A stretch of DNA of 21,459 bases from Phoronis australis. Lineage: Eukaryota; Phoronida; Phoronidae. Below the pieces are notes generated by a model. That model was not told where the DNA came from, did no database searches, and worked only from the letters and a program-made list of their open reading frames with translations. Where the stretch lies: contig NMRA01000209.1 in NCBI GenBank assembly GCA_002633005.1, forward strand, positions 1 through 21,459, read 5' to 3'. Each line of letters opens with the position of its first letter. The first letter of the stretch is position 1. Positions 10,230 to 19,799 of the stretch are shown here, piece after piece. The position numbers and the translations under genes were made by a program.

Positions 10230-11335
10230 TACGAACTACTGTGACTCCTCGCAATGGCAGTTTTTTGCGTCTTTGGCTGTATCTCCCAAACCCTCTGCAG
10301 GATCGTCATTAAATTTGGCAATTTATATCAAAGGTGACAACGGACAAAGAGGACATTTGGATGGATCCGATTACTGATATGCCCTCATAGTGGCAATTTA
10401 TTTTTTCGTTCTTTGTGTCTTTGAAACTCCCTGGTTGATTTTTATGAAATTTAACAATTACGTATTTATTACTGAGTCGAAAAAGTTTCCGTTTTGGGAT
10501 AGATTCAACTTATAGCGACTGTTTTACTGTCATGAAATTTTGCAAATAGTTTTCCTATTAAGGAGACGACGACACTTACTCATTTTCAGGCTGATTTGAC
10601 GTATTTTATGCCACTTGGTGGCAATTTTAATTTTTTTAATGAGTTTTTGACATCACCTTCCCTATTCGCCAAATCACTTGAAGGATCCTTATTAAAATTT
10701 GGAGATGTGTTCCTGACGAGAAGACTGAGGCTTACGTTGGTTTTCAGGCGTGTTCAACTACTCTGCCACCCCCATCCTCTGCCTCCAGTGGTATTTTTTG
10801 CGTTCACGGTTGTATCTTATTTACCTGTTAAAAGATTTTTAGCAGATATTTTCCTATGAAGATGGCAACAGATGACGATTATTGATTAGCCGTATTTTGC
10901 ACCAACTAGTGGCCATTTGAATTATTTTTAGTTAATTTTTCGTCGTTTACTTCTGTATCTGCCAAACCATGCAGAGGATTATTATGAAAATTGGCAAATG
11001 TGTTCCTACTTACAAGAGCATGACTGACGTGGTTTTCAAACAGGTCCAACGTCTGTGGTGCCCCTTAGTGACGTTTTTTCGCATCAACGGCTGTATCTGC
11101 TAAACCCCTTGCAAAGTGTTTTTGAAATTTTGCAATTTATTGTATTCCTATTAACTTGAGAGCGGATGGATGGATTCGACTACTGCTGCGATTCCTAATT
11201 ATGGTTGTTTGTTTTTTTTTCATAAAATCTGGCGAATAATTTGAGAGACGACGACACCTTCCACTTTTTGGATGGGTTCAATGTATTATGAGTCATCTAA
11301 TGGCCATTTTCAAGAAACAAATAAACTCCCCTAGA
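10230..11335. repeat. Diverged ~143-bp tandem repeat, block 2
   Basis: This is the same family as block 1. Anchors of the GTGGCAATTTT type lie near 10254, 10390, 10618, 10788, 10909, 11068 and 11300. The spacing is irregular because of indels and missing copies. Shared words such as GGCTGTATCTCCCAAACCCT (from 10271) and its variants near 10952 and 11089 match block 1. Confidence 0.7.
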
Positions 11336-11524
11336 AGCACACCATTTGCGGTGCCGTCGTGGGCATGCTTAAAATCAGTTTCGGGATGTTTCTCATACTA
11401 TTTGTTGTCAAGTATCACATGTCAAGTGTCAAAAGCGTCTCAATTGTAGGTCATTTTGACCATCTGAAGACACGACTTCATGTACATGTATATCACAGTG
11501 TTGAAACAATATTTTTTTACCAAC

Positions 11525-11641
11525 AAATGTGATTTTTTTAAAGTCCATGATGGTTCTTTATAGTTTAATCATTAGATAGAAACATATATTTACAAACAAC
11601 TGTGAATTTTTAGATGTCAAGCGATGGTTCTTTATAGTTTA
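11525..11641. repeat. Tandem duplication, 74-bp period
   Basis: The 19-mer GATGGTTCTTTATAGTTTA is exact at 11549-11567 and 11623-11641. The preceding ACAAATGTGATTTTT and ACAACTGTGAATTTTT are near copies. The array ends about 230 bp before the acceptor of the last OTU exon. Confidence 0.75.
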
Positions 11642-11870
11642 GCCAATGAACAGAAAACTGACTATTTTCCCTCTAAAACAATGCCAAGGAATGAGTTTAT
11701 GTGATAAAAAGTTGGTTTTGTTCATGCTCGGGTAACCTATGGAGAATCGTATGACAAAAATATTCCCAAAATACTCATTTCTTGTGATTTTTATCAAACC
11801 ATTGTTCGTGATATGTCATTAGGCGCAGTTGTTGCTTAGAGTGTAATATGTTCTTGTTTGATTTGTCCAG

Positions 11871-12149
11871 AAACATCAAGAAAAATACGAATCGTATGTT
11901 GTGGGCAAAAGCTGGAAAACCTATATCGCCGACATGTCAAGAGATACAACTTGGGTTGATCACCCTGCCGTAGAGGCTGCAGCAGAGGTCCTCGATGTGA
12001 AACTACACATACTGCAAATTTCTTCAGATGATGACAAAAAGCCAACTGAATTAATCATCAACAAAGAAGCTAAAGGTCCTACGTTTCAACTTAGTCACGA
12101 AGACGAAGTTCATTATGAGAGTCGTACATGTATGCCAGTGTCGCACTGA
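11871..12149 (+). CDS. OTU protease terminal exon with catalytic His
   Basis: This is the last coding exon, phase 0 from acceptor TTGTCCAG to a TGA stop (92 residues, partial-protein 824-915). Motifs in OTU order are W-K-T-Y-I-A-D-M-S-R-D-T-T-W-V-D-H, matching the conserved Wxx(Y)xxxMxxxxxWxD(H) region, then EAAAEVLDVKLHILQI, then LIINKE, then FQLSHEDEVHYESR. His904 in VHYES (codon 12111-12113) is the expected catalytic His, followed by the usual aromatic. The protein ends 11 residues later, so the OTU domain is the extreme C-terminus. With exon 7763-7938 it makes an OTU domain of about 145 residues, within the normal size range. All visible catalytic features are intact. Confidence 0.9.
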   Translation, partial: KHQEKYESYVVGKSWKTYIADMSRDTTWVDHPAVEAAAEVLDVKLHILQISSDDDKKPTELIINKEAKGPTFQLSHEDEVHYESRTCMPVSH

Positions 12150-12930
12150 AACCAGTGTACGGTTTGCACACATTGGAATGAATCATACCGGGCACGTTTA
12201 TTAGGCATTCAAATACATGAAGGCAGGGCAGTGTCTTTGGTACTACATGGGCAACATGTTGGTTAGAACCTACCAGACGAGTTCATTATGTCAGATTAAC
12301 GAAGGTGATAAAGGAAGGTTTATCTAAAGTTTTGCTGGACCTTATTGACAAGTTTGTGTACTTAGTCAAATATCTATAAAACTGGTAATTTTTGACACGG
12401 TGACAGAGAATCTTCTGAAAATAGAAAGCTTGTAAAATTTGATTTCATACTTTTTCCAGTGTAACATTAGTTGGGTCAAGTGATCACGAATTTCAATAGA
12501 ATGTAGCAAAAAACAAAGGTACATTTAGAGCAAAATGGCAGTATCAACATTATAACCAAATTTTAGTTGATGTAAATATTCAATATGAAATCTAAAAAAG
12601 GCTGTTACTGTTTTCTCCATTATCGTTTTCGTTTCATCCAATTTTCATTGTTTCAAAGAAATCGTAACAGCCCTATTATTGACAGTTCCTCATGCAAATG
12701 TGGAATATTTTAAATCCAACTGTCAACAGCTTTTTGGAGAACAGTGTATAAGGCACACTATCTGAGGGCACTCTTGGAAAGCAAAGCTGACTCCGAACAA
12801 GCCATCCTAGTTTTTAAAAAAATATGAAACTCGCATAGGAATCCGACTGCCAGTCGAGATACAGGATATTCCGAAGTTAGCCAAAGTTTTCTAGGGTACA
12901 ATAAAACCTTCTTACAATGACTTGAATACA
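12150..12930. other. 3' flank of the KAP-OTU gene
   Basis: No coding sequence is recognised. This should contain the 3' UTR. The first exact AATAAA is at 12900-12905, about 750 bp past the stop; closer variants such as TATAAA near 12375 could serve instead. The choice of poly(A) site cannot be settled from sequence. Confidence 0.45.
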
Positions 12931-13083
12931 TACACAAAGCGTATCCATAGTGGCGTGCGTGAAGTAATATCCCACGAAACATTATTCCACGTATCGACTG
13001 AGACCGAAGGTCGAGGTGGATATGTGGAATAATGTCGAGTGGGATATTACTTTATGTACGCCAATCGAGGTGCGTTTTGTATT
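12931..13083. mobile_element. Palindromic MITE-like element
   Basis: Arms of about 60 bp (12931-12990 and 13024-13083) are inverted copies, roughly three quarters identical by eye, around a 33-bp loop. The innermost 12 bases of each arm (GTGGAATAATGT) and the block TGGGATATTACTT match exactly. Short minus- and plus-strand open frames on either side begin with similar GILL(H/Y) peptides only because they read opposite arms. It has no coding capacity, as expected of a non-autonomous inverted-repeat element. No clear target duplication was found. Confidence 0.65.
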
Positions 13084-13784
13084 TATCCCATACGTTTAGA
13101 ATTCGAAAGTTTCTTTCAATTTTCCTCAGATTTTCTAAATACTTCTCTCAGACTGTTCACGCTGTGGATCACATCCTATATGTGTGTACTTACGCCGCTA
13201 GGTTGCAAGTTTTCTGCAGTAAAAGAAACAGTTTTAAATGTAGCGATCTATTACTTGAAAAGAGACAACAGAGAAAAAAAACAACGGCAACTCAGCACTG
13301 CACTTGTAACATCTTCTGAAAATAGTTAAATAACAACAATATATGGTATTGTAGTTACCGTGGAATCGGCGCCTGAGTTGCAGTCGATATAATATTTAGC
13401 AATTGAAAACAGAGAGAACTGTCATATAATTAACAGTCCTGTTCCGGATGTTACGGTGGAAACTTGATTGCATGTTGAGTGTTACTCACACTGTTGCAAT
13501 TGCATTATTTAAACTATTTTCTTAAAGTTTGATGATCGAACCGGCTATCAACGTCGAATCGACATTGACTTTCCTTTTGAACTTTCCGTTTCACAGGTCG
13601 CTGTTAAAGTAGTGCTGGAAGTGAATACGGAAACATTATTACATGGCCGTATTTCCCTTTACTGATTCAACGCGTATGGGATAAAGGTTATTACAGTGGA
13701 TCTTTTCTTTATATTGATATTGCGCGTGTGCAACTAGAATGACTATTGACTGTAGGATTGTATATAAAACTGAGACACGCCTCC
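13084..13784. other. Intergenic, no gene seen
   Basis: This stretch is AT-rich. A small inverted repeat AATACGG/CCGTATT surrounds AAACATTATTACATG near 13626-13655. It shares AAACATTATT and, a little further on, CGTATGGGATAAA with the palindromic element at 12931-13083, so it may be a decayed relative. Confidence 0.4.
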
Positions 13785-13925
13785 CGTTCAGTAACGCTAG
13801 GACCTCGCTAAAAAGCAAGACTACGTGAGATGACGTGAGACCCTGACCTGTACTTCAAATGAAAGCACGTAACGTTAGCTAGATTTTAGCTAGGTAGTAG
13901 CGTAGGTCCTAGCGGTTACTGAACG
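13785..13925. mobile_element. Small inverted-repeat element, copy 1
   Basis: This 141-bp element is bounded by CGTTCAGTAACGCTAGGACCT and its inverse AGGTCCTAGCGGTTACTGAACG, which differ by one inserted base. The interior has no open frame. It aligns along most of its length with the element at 14162-14294, including GCTAGATTTTAGC near the right end. It fits a MITE. Confidence 0.75.
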
Positions 13926-14161
13926 TACGCCCGTTCCTTTTCGCGATTGCGTGACATGCATAGCCAAATGTCACGAAGACTTGCATGATCTCGTTTTTAT
14001 CGCTAGACACTTGTTTTACGGAATAAAATCACGACCATGGCTTTTCCCGTAACCCCAAGACATTTGCCAACCTTTTGCACGAAATCTTGGTTTATCCTAT
14101 AATTCAACATTTCAACCTCGCATTTAGTGGCCGCCACATTGCTAGGTTACATTAGTCATGG

Positions 14162-14294
14162 TAGAGTTCAGCAAGGTTAGGACATGGTTAAAAGAAAGTA
14201 TTCGCGAGATTACGTGGAACATTGTCGTGTATTTTAAATTAGTACGCATGATTTTGGCTAGATTTTAGCAAGGTGCTAGCGTTACTGAACTCTA
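14162..14294. mobile_element. Small inverted-repeat element, copy 2
   Basis: This element of about 133 bp is bounded by TAGAGTTCAG and CTGAACTCTA. It is the same family as 13785-13925 and in the same orientation: GGCTAGATTTTAGCAAGGTG matches its counterpart near the right end. The outer TA on each side could be a TA target duplication as made by Tc1/mariner transposases, but copy 1 does not show it clearly. Confidence 0.72.
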
Positions 14295-16192
14295 TCCAGG
14301 TCTTGAGAATAGTTGAAAAGCAATAGCCCTTCACTTACTTGATTTTGCGTGATTTTGTTTTTTGGTGAGATTCTTCGATCTACAAAACACAGCCCGCCTA
14401 TGTTGCCAGTTGTTTACTACCTTATCGGATTCGCTCGTCTTCTGGGTGCAGGCTACATGTTTACCTTCCAGTGAAAATTTTTCGTCTGCAAATTGAAAGA
14501 TGGACATTTTAACACATTGCATTGTGGAAAAAACACGATTTTTGTGGCTTGTCATGTTCCCAGAATATTTCATTTTGCCTGATCTTATCAGGTATGATTC
14601 TCTCATAGGTAAAATCCAACTTTTTGAAACTTTGAAATATTTGGTGGAGTCCCAAGTGCTCTGACCTTCAACTATTTTTAATGTCAAAACACTAGTTTAG
14701 GGTTCTGGGAAAAGCGGGAGGCTCTTTTTGGTGTAGATTGAACACCATACAAAGAAATTGATATGGATACTAGATTTAGCATATAAACCGAATTCGATTT
14801 GACAATCAGCTCAGTATTCATTGACTCGTTCCGTGTCCGAAAGCTATATGCTCGTTACTTAAATAATTTCAAGACATTTCGAATGGGACAAAGAGCACTT
14901 AAAAAGTAAAGCTTAACTTTGGGGAAAATGGTACAGACTTAGTTTATGGTGTGCTGTTTAAGTTTATGTTATGGTGTGCTTTAGATAACTGTTTTGATTT
15001 GTAATGACAGGATTTTAGCAATCATAATTATTCATTGTCCAGTTCAGATTAGCGGAGGGCTGGAGTTATATACAGCTCTACCAAGCAGAGACGGTCTTTT
15101 AATGAGATTGCAAGGCTAACATGTCTGTTGCTATTGTATCGGTTTAGGGTGTACATGTAGTTGGTGTGAATGAAAATGATTAGTATAGTCAGTGTGGGGT
15201 TTTTTGAATAAATATATACATGTAGCAATTGAAGAATATACTATAATCTATGTTGTATCGGGTGGGACCGTTGAGTTCTGTACAAAGCGAACTTCAGAGA
15301 ATGATTTGTCTTGCATGAAATTCGATCAGCCCCGTCTATAAGATCGCTGGATGTCATTTTCGAAAAATCAAATCAACGAAATTCCAAAGCGGAAAGATAA
15401 CTTTACACTATTCATCGCTTAGCGTTACTCTTCGTTTTTGTCCCCTTGGTTGAGGTGTCCCCGTGCGTTTGTGATTGGATTTGCTCAAAGGTAAACGAAT
15501 TTGATCATCGCTGCGCTGGCCCAAATTGTCACAACAGCTCAACTTGACACATCTTTGGAATTTTAATAATTTGACTCAGCACTCATAGCTCCAATCTCAC
15601 AATTTGCCAAAATTGTTTCCGACAGTCTTGCGTGTGAAAATATGTGCCTGTACTATGCAACTGAGGCAGCCACCACAGTTACCGAACGTGTCACTAAAAG
15701 GCTGCGCCCTCCTCATGGCAAGCTACATGTACATGTATAGCTTGTGGACAAGGTGGGGTGAGGTGGAGCTTGGGTCCTTTATTTTTCAAAACGTTCTTGG
15801 TAAATTTAACTAGAATTGCATATACAACCGGCGTGCAAAATGCTGTTAGAAAAATACTCCAATTAGACATGTTTTCAAATTTATTCACAACTCAGCTGAA
15901 CCCTCGCATACTTCCTGGGCTGTATAGTATCAACTAATTGCTTAATCTTAAAAACTAAGAACCAAAGGGGCCCATCTGTCGTCAAATCTCGTGTAGTGGC
16001 AATTTCTATAGAATATATATTTTCCCATCTGCCAAACTTTGAAACCCAGTTGTTCTTAAAACGAGTGATTACGGCCCGGCCACAGCATACCCTGGCGGAA
16101 GTATTTATTAGGACAATGACTTGACATTATTATTCATCGGTTTGTATTTCTGCGTGTTACTAAAATTCCTCATAGGTATGGAAATTGGAAAA
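14295..16192. other. Intergenic, no gene seen
   Basis: No coding sequence is supported. A minus-strand open frame of 118 codons (14331-14687) has no recognisable domain. Near 15956-16045 there is a short stretch (GTGGCAATTTC, later CATCTGCCAAAC) that resembles the ~143-bp intron repeat and may be a stray copy. Overlapping TACATGTA words lie at 15724-15737. Confidence 0.4.
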
Positions 16193-16288
16193 GCTTATTA
16201 CTCCAAAGGTTCATTACTCCGAAGTTTGACTACTTCGAAGGTTCACTACTCTGAAAGTTCACTACTCTGAACGGCCACTACTCCAAAA
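16193..16288 (+). repeat. 16-bp minisatellite in the left terminus
   Basis: Successive 16-mers GTTCATTACTCCGAAG, TTTGACTACTTCGAAG, GTTCACTACTCTGAAA, GTTCACTACTCTGAAC and GGCCACTACTCCAAAA follow a partial first unit. The core is ACTACTCYGAA. Confidence 0.85.
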
Positions 16289-17074
16289 ATATATGACATT
16301 TCGGTTTCGGGAATAATTATATACTGGCAGCAAAAATATGCGATACTTCGGTTATTAGACACAGTGATGTACCTACACTGTATACCGATAACAAGGCTCA
16401 TTTACTAAAACACTTTGTATGGGCTTAATTTCTTTTCCATGCAAAACCTGGCTCCAAAGCATGTCTTATAAATACGAAAAAAGGAGTAGGTACTTGGATT
16501 TTTATGAGAATATGGAGTGGAAATATTGAACTATCAATAACAATACAAACACCAAGTCCGTGTCAAGATCCCAACATTTCATTCAGCGCCATTGAAATGT
16601 TTAACCGTTGCGCCTCAATCTCACCCAAAGCGTCTAATCCACGAGAATAACTAAATATAGTAGACTACACTGTCCCTGCAAGTCTTCATCAATACATAGA
16701 GTCCTACCCAATATTTTCCAAATTAAAGACGCCCGTAGGTCCCAGTAGCCGTGAAATAATATACATGTATTCCAGTGTCCTGTTGTTGTCCCTGTTCAGT
16801 GAAAATGAGTCGTTTTACTGAAGAATTACGACTGTTGGTGATTGCCGTGGAATGTAGCTCATTTACACAATATTTAAGGAGACATCAAAAATTTATACAC
16901 ACTTTTTTAATGGTTATTAAACGCGCACAGATACAATATTTTTGTATGTCAGTTCTACCTGATTTACAGACATTGAGAGTAGTAAACTGTTGGAGTTATG
17001 AGCTTGCTTTCGGAGTATTAAGCATTCGGGGGGTAATGAACCTTCGGAGTAGTGACATGTAACCTTTGAAGTAT
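16193..17074. mobile_element. Foldback-type element with 16-bp subrepeat termini
   Basis: The left terminus (about 16193-16288) is made of six units of 16 bp following GTTCACTACTCCGAAG. The right terminus (about 17004-17074) carries the inverse, for example CCTTCGGAGTAGTGAC. The middle of about 700 bp has no recognisable coding content. Long inverted termini built from short tandem repeats are typical of foldback or TU-like elements. The exact ends and any target duplication are uncertain. Confidence 0.65.
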
Positions 17075-18061
17075 ATGCCATCAAGTTTGTTTCTCGTATT
17101 AAGTCTGCGAGGTTGTGCATAAATGACAATAGTTACAAGGGAAGATTGAATAAAGATTTTTAATAGGTCTAAGTCCCCTTTTCCGAATAACACGAGCATT
17201 CGTGTCAGGATTTTCTCAGTGCTAAAGTCTGTAGTTAAATGGTTTTTAAACAAGGACGGAGGACTGCCTAGTTCTGAATTTAAAAGAAATGATGAAAACT
17301 CAAACACGTGTGAACATAGGGATATCAGTCCATCAATTCAAAACCAGAGCGTGCACTGGATGAACGACGTACTCGACAGTCACTCTATTCAAGGGGAAAG
17401 CAACCTTTTGCGTATCATTCTTAATAAAAATAAGGTTATTTGATTATCCCAAACGCATGCTTCAGTTAATTACAGCTCTTCATGATTTTATTAATTAGCC
17501 GTGCGCTATTCCGGAAGTGTCATTTAGGGGTTAAGAATTTCTCGAATTTTCGTTTCTAGTGCGTTCGAGTAACTGTGAGAATCTTTTCTAGTGTTGTTTT
17601 TTGCTGGTCTCCTAAAATTGTCGTCACCACTTCCCATCTACGAGTATTCTACGACAAGCTAGGATGCTAGATAACTCAATTACGCTGTATCTAGGAATAT
17701 TTTTGTTTGTAATAGAAGTGGGTGGATATATGCATGTTTCAGCCCGAGTATAGCGCGTCAGAATACAGGCAACTGTTGAGAGGGATGAGGCAGATACTCA
17801 GGACAGACGTGGTGGGACGTCTTGGTCCAAAGGCAAGGTGTGCACTGTAATGCCGCCGACCTCAATGGAATGCCAATGCTGTTCCCACTGAGCATCCAGA
17901 CTGCTTACAACCAGCCGTGTGACTCCCTTGACACATACTTGAACCTTCTAAATTGCTCCAACGAATACTTAAGTCAAATCCACAATAAACTTATCAAAGT
18001 TTGTCTCACTGGCCTTACCACTGGACGATGAACTGTCTTCCCCACTGGGTGTCGAACTTGG
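17075..18061. other. Intergenic, no firm gene
   Basis: The left part shows nothing. From about 17740 GC rises and short open frames appear on both strands. The minus strand has a Ser-rich stretch (SGEDSSSSSGKASE, about 17970-18060) just downstream of the THAP-like relic in another frame, which may be its continuation. I do not recognise a domain in it. Confidence 0.35.
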
Positions 18062-18514
18062 TCAGTACTGACTGCCACTATTCAATATCGCTGCAGGGTT
18101 GCTTACAGGCTCTGGGATGGAGACAACATCAGCACAGGTCGAATCATTGCTAGTGCCCGGAATGACACGCTCTAGAGTACAGTCGGAGGTGCGGATGACA
18201 GTAGATGAAGCGCCCCCAGTTACTGTAGAGGTCACAGATCGCGAGGCTCCTCGCTTCGAAAATGCACTTCTCCGGGGCGGCGACGAGGCACTATCTGGAA
18301 TCAACAGCGACAGTGTGGCACCCTTCTTCAGCGGTTGTTTTGCAGGAAGGTTCATCAAGTCTGCGCATGTATCTCTTTCGTAATCCAACGGCAGAAAATT
18401 CTTGCCACACACTCAGTAATTCTCCACTGCTCTGGGCGTTGCACGGAAAGTAACGCTGCGCTCTTCACGCCAACCCCCCCAAGTATGGCAGAGCGTGTCA
18501 TTGTTTGGAAAGCG
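18062..18514 (-). pseudogene. Probable broken THAP zinc-finger gene
   Basis: Reading the minus strand from about 18514, one frame gives RFPNNDTL then a Trp. Then VCGKNFLPLDYERD, ADLM, and QPLKKGAT follow in the same frame (open 18412-18062). This order matches the second half of a THAP DNA-binding domain: F-P, W, vCsxHF, an acidic-aromatic ERD helix, and a basic LKxxAvP end. The frame is broken by TAA and TGA before VCGKNF. An overlapping frame carries QWRITE, which suits the segment just upstream, so frameshifts are likely. The zinc-binding His expected in CxxHF is Asn here. A Ser/Thr/Pro-rich tail follows (SASSPPRRSAF and beyond). THAP domains occur in host regulators and in P-element-like transposases; which source applies is unknown. 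The first Cys pair was not found. Confidence 0.5.
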
Positions 18515-19039
18515 TTATAATGGCATACCCAAATTGCGCGAAAAGATAATGAGTACACCTCGGTTCGCAGCAACCGTGCGGCGTGTTGATTGACTCGTAA
18601 ACAAACGCAAACGGCAACCAAATTTATCACAACAGTGGTAAAACAAGGAGTGACTCGACGGGTCACACAATCAGAAGACGAAATGTCGGGAAATTCTTAA
18701 CTCCCTAAACTTCACTTCCGAAGTAAGGCACGACTTATTAACAAAATTATGCGAAGCCTTTGTTAACAGTAACAAATGTCAAGGATAATCAAAGAACCGC
18801 ATTTTTTGCTAAAAATGACATGAAAGAAGTTGCCGTTTCCTTTAACTAAAAGTGTTCTCTAATCGTCTGCGTGATCCTATCTCCTGCGCGCACTCCACTT
18901 CGCGAAGTTGACTGCCGGAGTACGACCCGACGGTGATTACGTAAAGCGCTTTGAATCAGAAGCAAATTCGAAATTATTACAGATTGTTTGGTAATAGATT
19001 CGCTGAATCTGCTTCTGTACATGCTCACAGGCAAAGTTG
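18515..19039. other. Intergenic, no gene seen
   Basis: There is no supported coding sequence. A perfect 12-bp palindrome ACTTCGCGAAGT lies at 18897-18908. Two partly inverted stretches with TGCTTCTG (around 18955-18980 and 18998-19020) may be an old inverted repeat. Confidence 0.4.
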
Positions 19040-19079
19040 ATTCCATTTGCTCTCAGGAACAAGAGATGTCTCCTGTGGG

Positions 19080-19500
19080 TTTGAAGAAATGTCCAGTCAG
19101 TCCCCTGGTCCTACATTTGCGAACTAGAAATTTGGTTTATTTTGGATAATGATGCTTCTGATGTAGGCATACGTGGTAATCTGTTATAGATTTAGGAGGG
19201 GAAGGAGAAGGTTTTTGCATATGCTAGTGTCTCCCTGACTTCAGAATAGCGTCGTTATTGTACTACGCGTCAGGAACTTTTGGCTTGGCTATAAGACCTA
19301 TCCGTTTTACTAGACAGTTTCGTCAAATCTTGCTGGGTAAACCATTTCGGGTGCACATAGATCGCAGTCATCTGCAATGGCTGATTTTGAAAATCATAAG
19401 AGTCAGTTAGCCAGCCAATATGAAATGTTAATTGAGAACCGCCAGGGTTGTCATCATGGTAGGCCTACTTCTCATGCTTTGTCTCGTTTGGATTATCCTA
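19080..19500 (+). pseudogene. Retrotransposon RNase H remnant
   Basis: Short peptides in successive frames match the Ty3/gypsy RNase H: LDNDASDVGI (from 19142; the usual form is LDTDAS), AYAS, RRYCTTRQELLA (with the Glu of RQELLA, near 19265), FRVHIDRSHLQWL (about 19347-19385), then QLASQYEMLIEN and HALSRLDYP. At least two frame changes and several stops separate them. It would follow the missing reverse transcriptase; a few residues just before it (VGLKK and a degraded PVL region) look like the RT end. Confidence 0.85.
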
Positions 19501-19799
19501 GTAGTTGTTGGGAATACCGTCATAGAGTATAGAGTAAGATTGGAGGATTTACCTTGCAGTGGATGTTCGTATTGTACTCGCTTGCACGGTGCCTAGAAAA
19601 AGTTTATAGTTGAGGCGGAAGATGTTCAACAATTGTTTAAACGTAGGCGGATAGCACTTGTAAAGAGGCTTAAGCGTCAAGCTAGTACTGAGAGGGAGCC
19701 GATATGGGAGGCGTCCAAGGAATTGTAAGCAAGTTGCAAGATTGATTGTGTAACCGCTGGAAAGGATACTGTTTCGGAACAGCGTGAAGAACCCCATTT

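Larger units (their letters stand above)
7939..11870 (+). other. 3.9-kb repeat-rich intron inside the OTU domain
   Basis: The intron has donor GTAAGT and acceptor TTGATTTGTCCAG, phase 0. It separates the OTU exon with the catalytic Cys from the one with the catalytic His. It holds diverged ~143-bp tandem repeats (8310-8930 and 10230-11335), a G-rich tract (9664-9750) and a 74-bp-period duplication (11525-11641). Several open frames here, including 160 codons on the minus strand at 8437-8919, simply run through the repeats. Confidence 0.8.
1854..12149 (+). other. Gene span: KAP P-loop NTPase fused to OTU protease (5' partial)
   Basis: This is a gene-level entry joining exons 1854-2063, 3688-5770, 7763-7938 and 11871-12149. 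Their lengths (210, 2083, 176 and 279 nt) sum to 2748, an exact multiple of three, and the junction phases agree (0/0, 1/1, 0/0). The joined frame gives 915 residues and a TGA stop. Domain order: KAP Walker A (residues 48-55 of the partial protein), two membrane segments, RFNAW motif, two more membrane segments, Walker B (432-441), KAP C-terminal helical part, then OTU (about 766-908). The N-terminus is missing. The model rests on splice consensus and phase; the KAP-to-OTU junction is the step most in need of transcript support. The alternative is two adjacent genes, but no stop, poly(A) signal plus promoter, or start codon fitting that view is evident between them. Confidence 0.78.

Noticed and set aside
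14331-14687. 118-codon minus-strand open frame
   Set aside because: No recognisable domain, no splice context and no similarity to its neighbours.
15050-15100. tRNA-like stretch near GGAGTTATATACAGCTCTACC
   Set aside because: No B box of the GGTTCRANNCC type and no seven-base acceptor stem could be found.
16193-16288. CRISPR-like short repeat array
   Set aside because: The 16-bp units are contiguous with no spacers, degenerate, and mirrored at the other end of a foldback element in animal DNA.
18099-18383. 94-codon plus-strand open frame
   Set aside because: It is antisense to the THAP-like minus-strand frame, which carries recognisable motifs; the plus frame does not.
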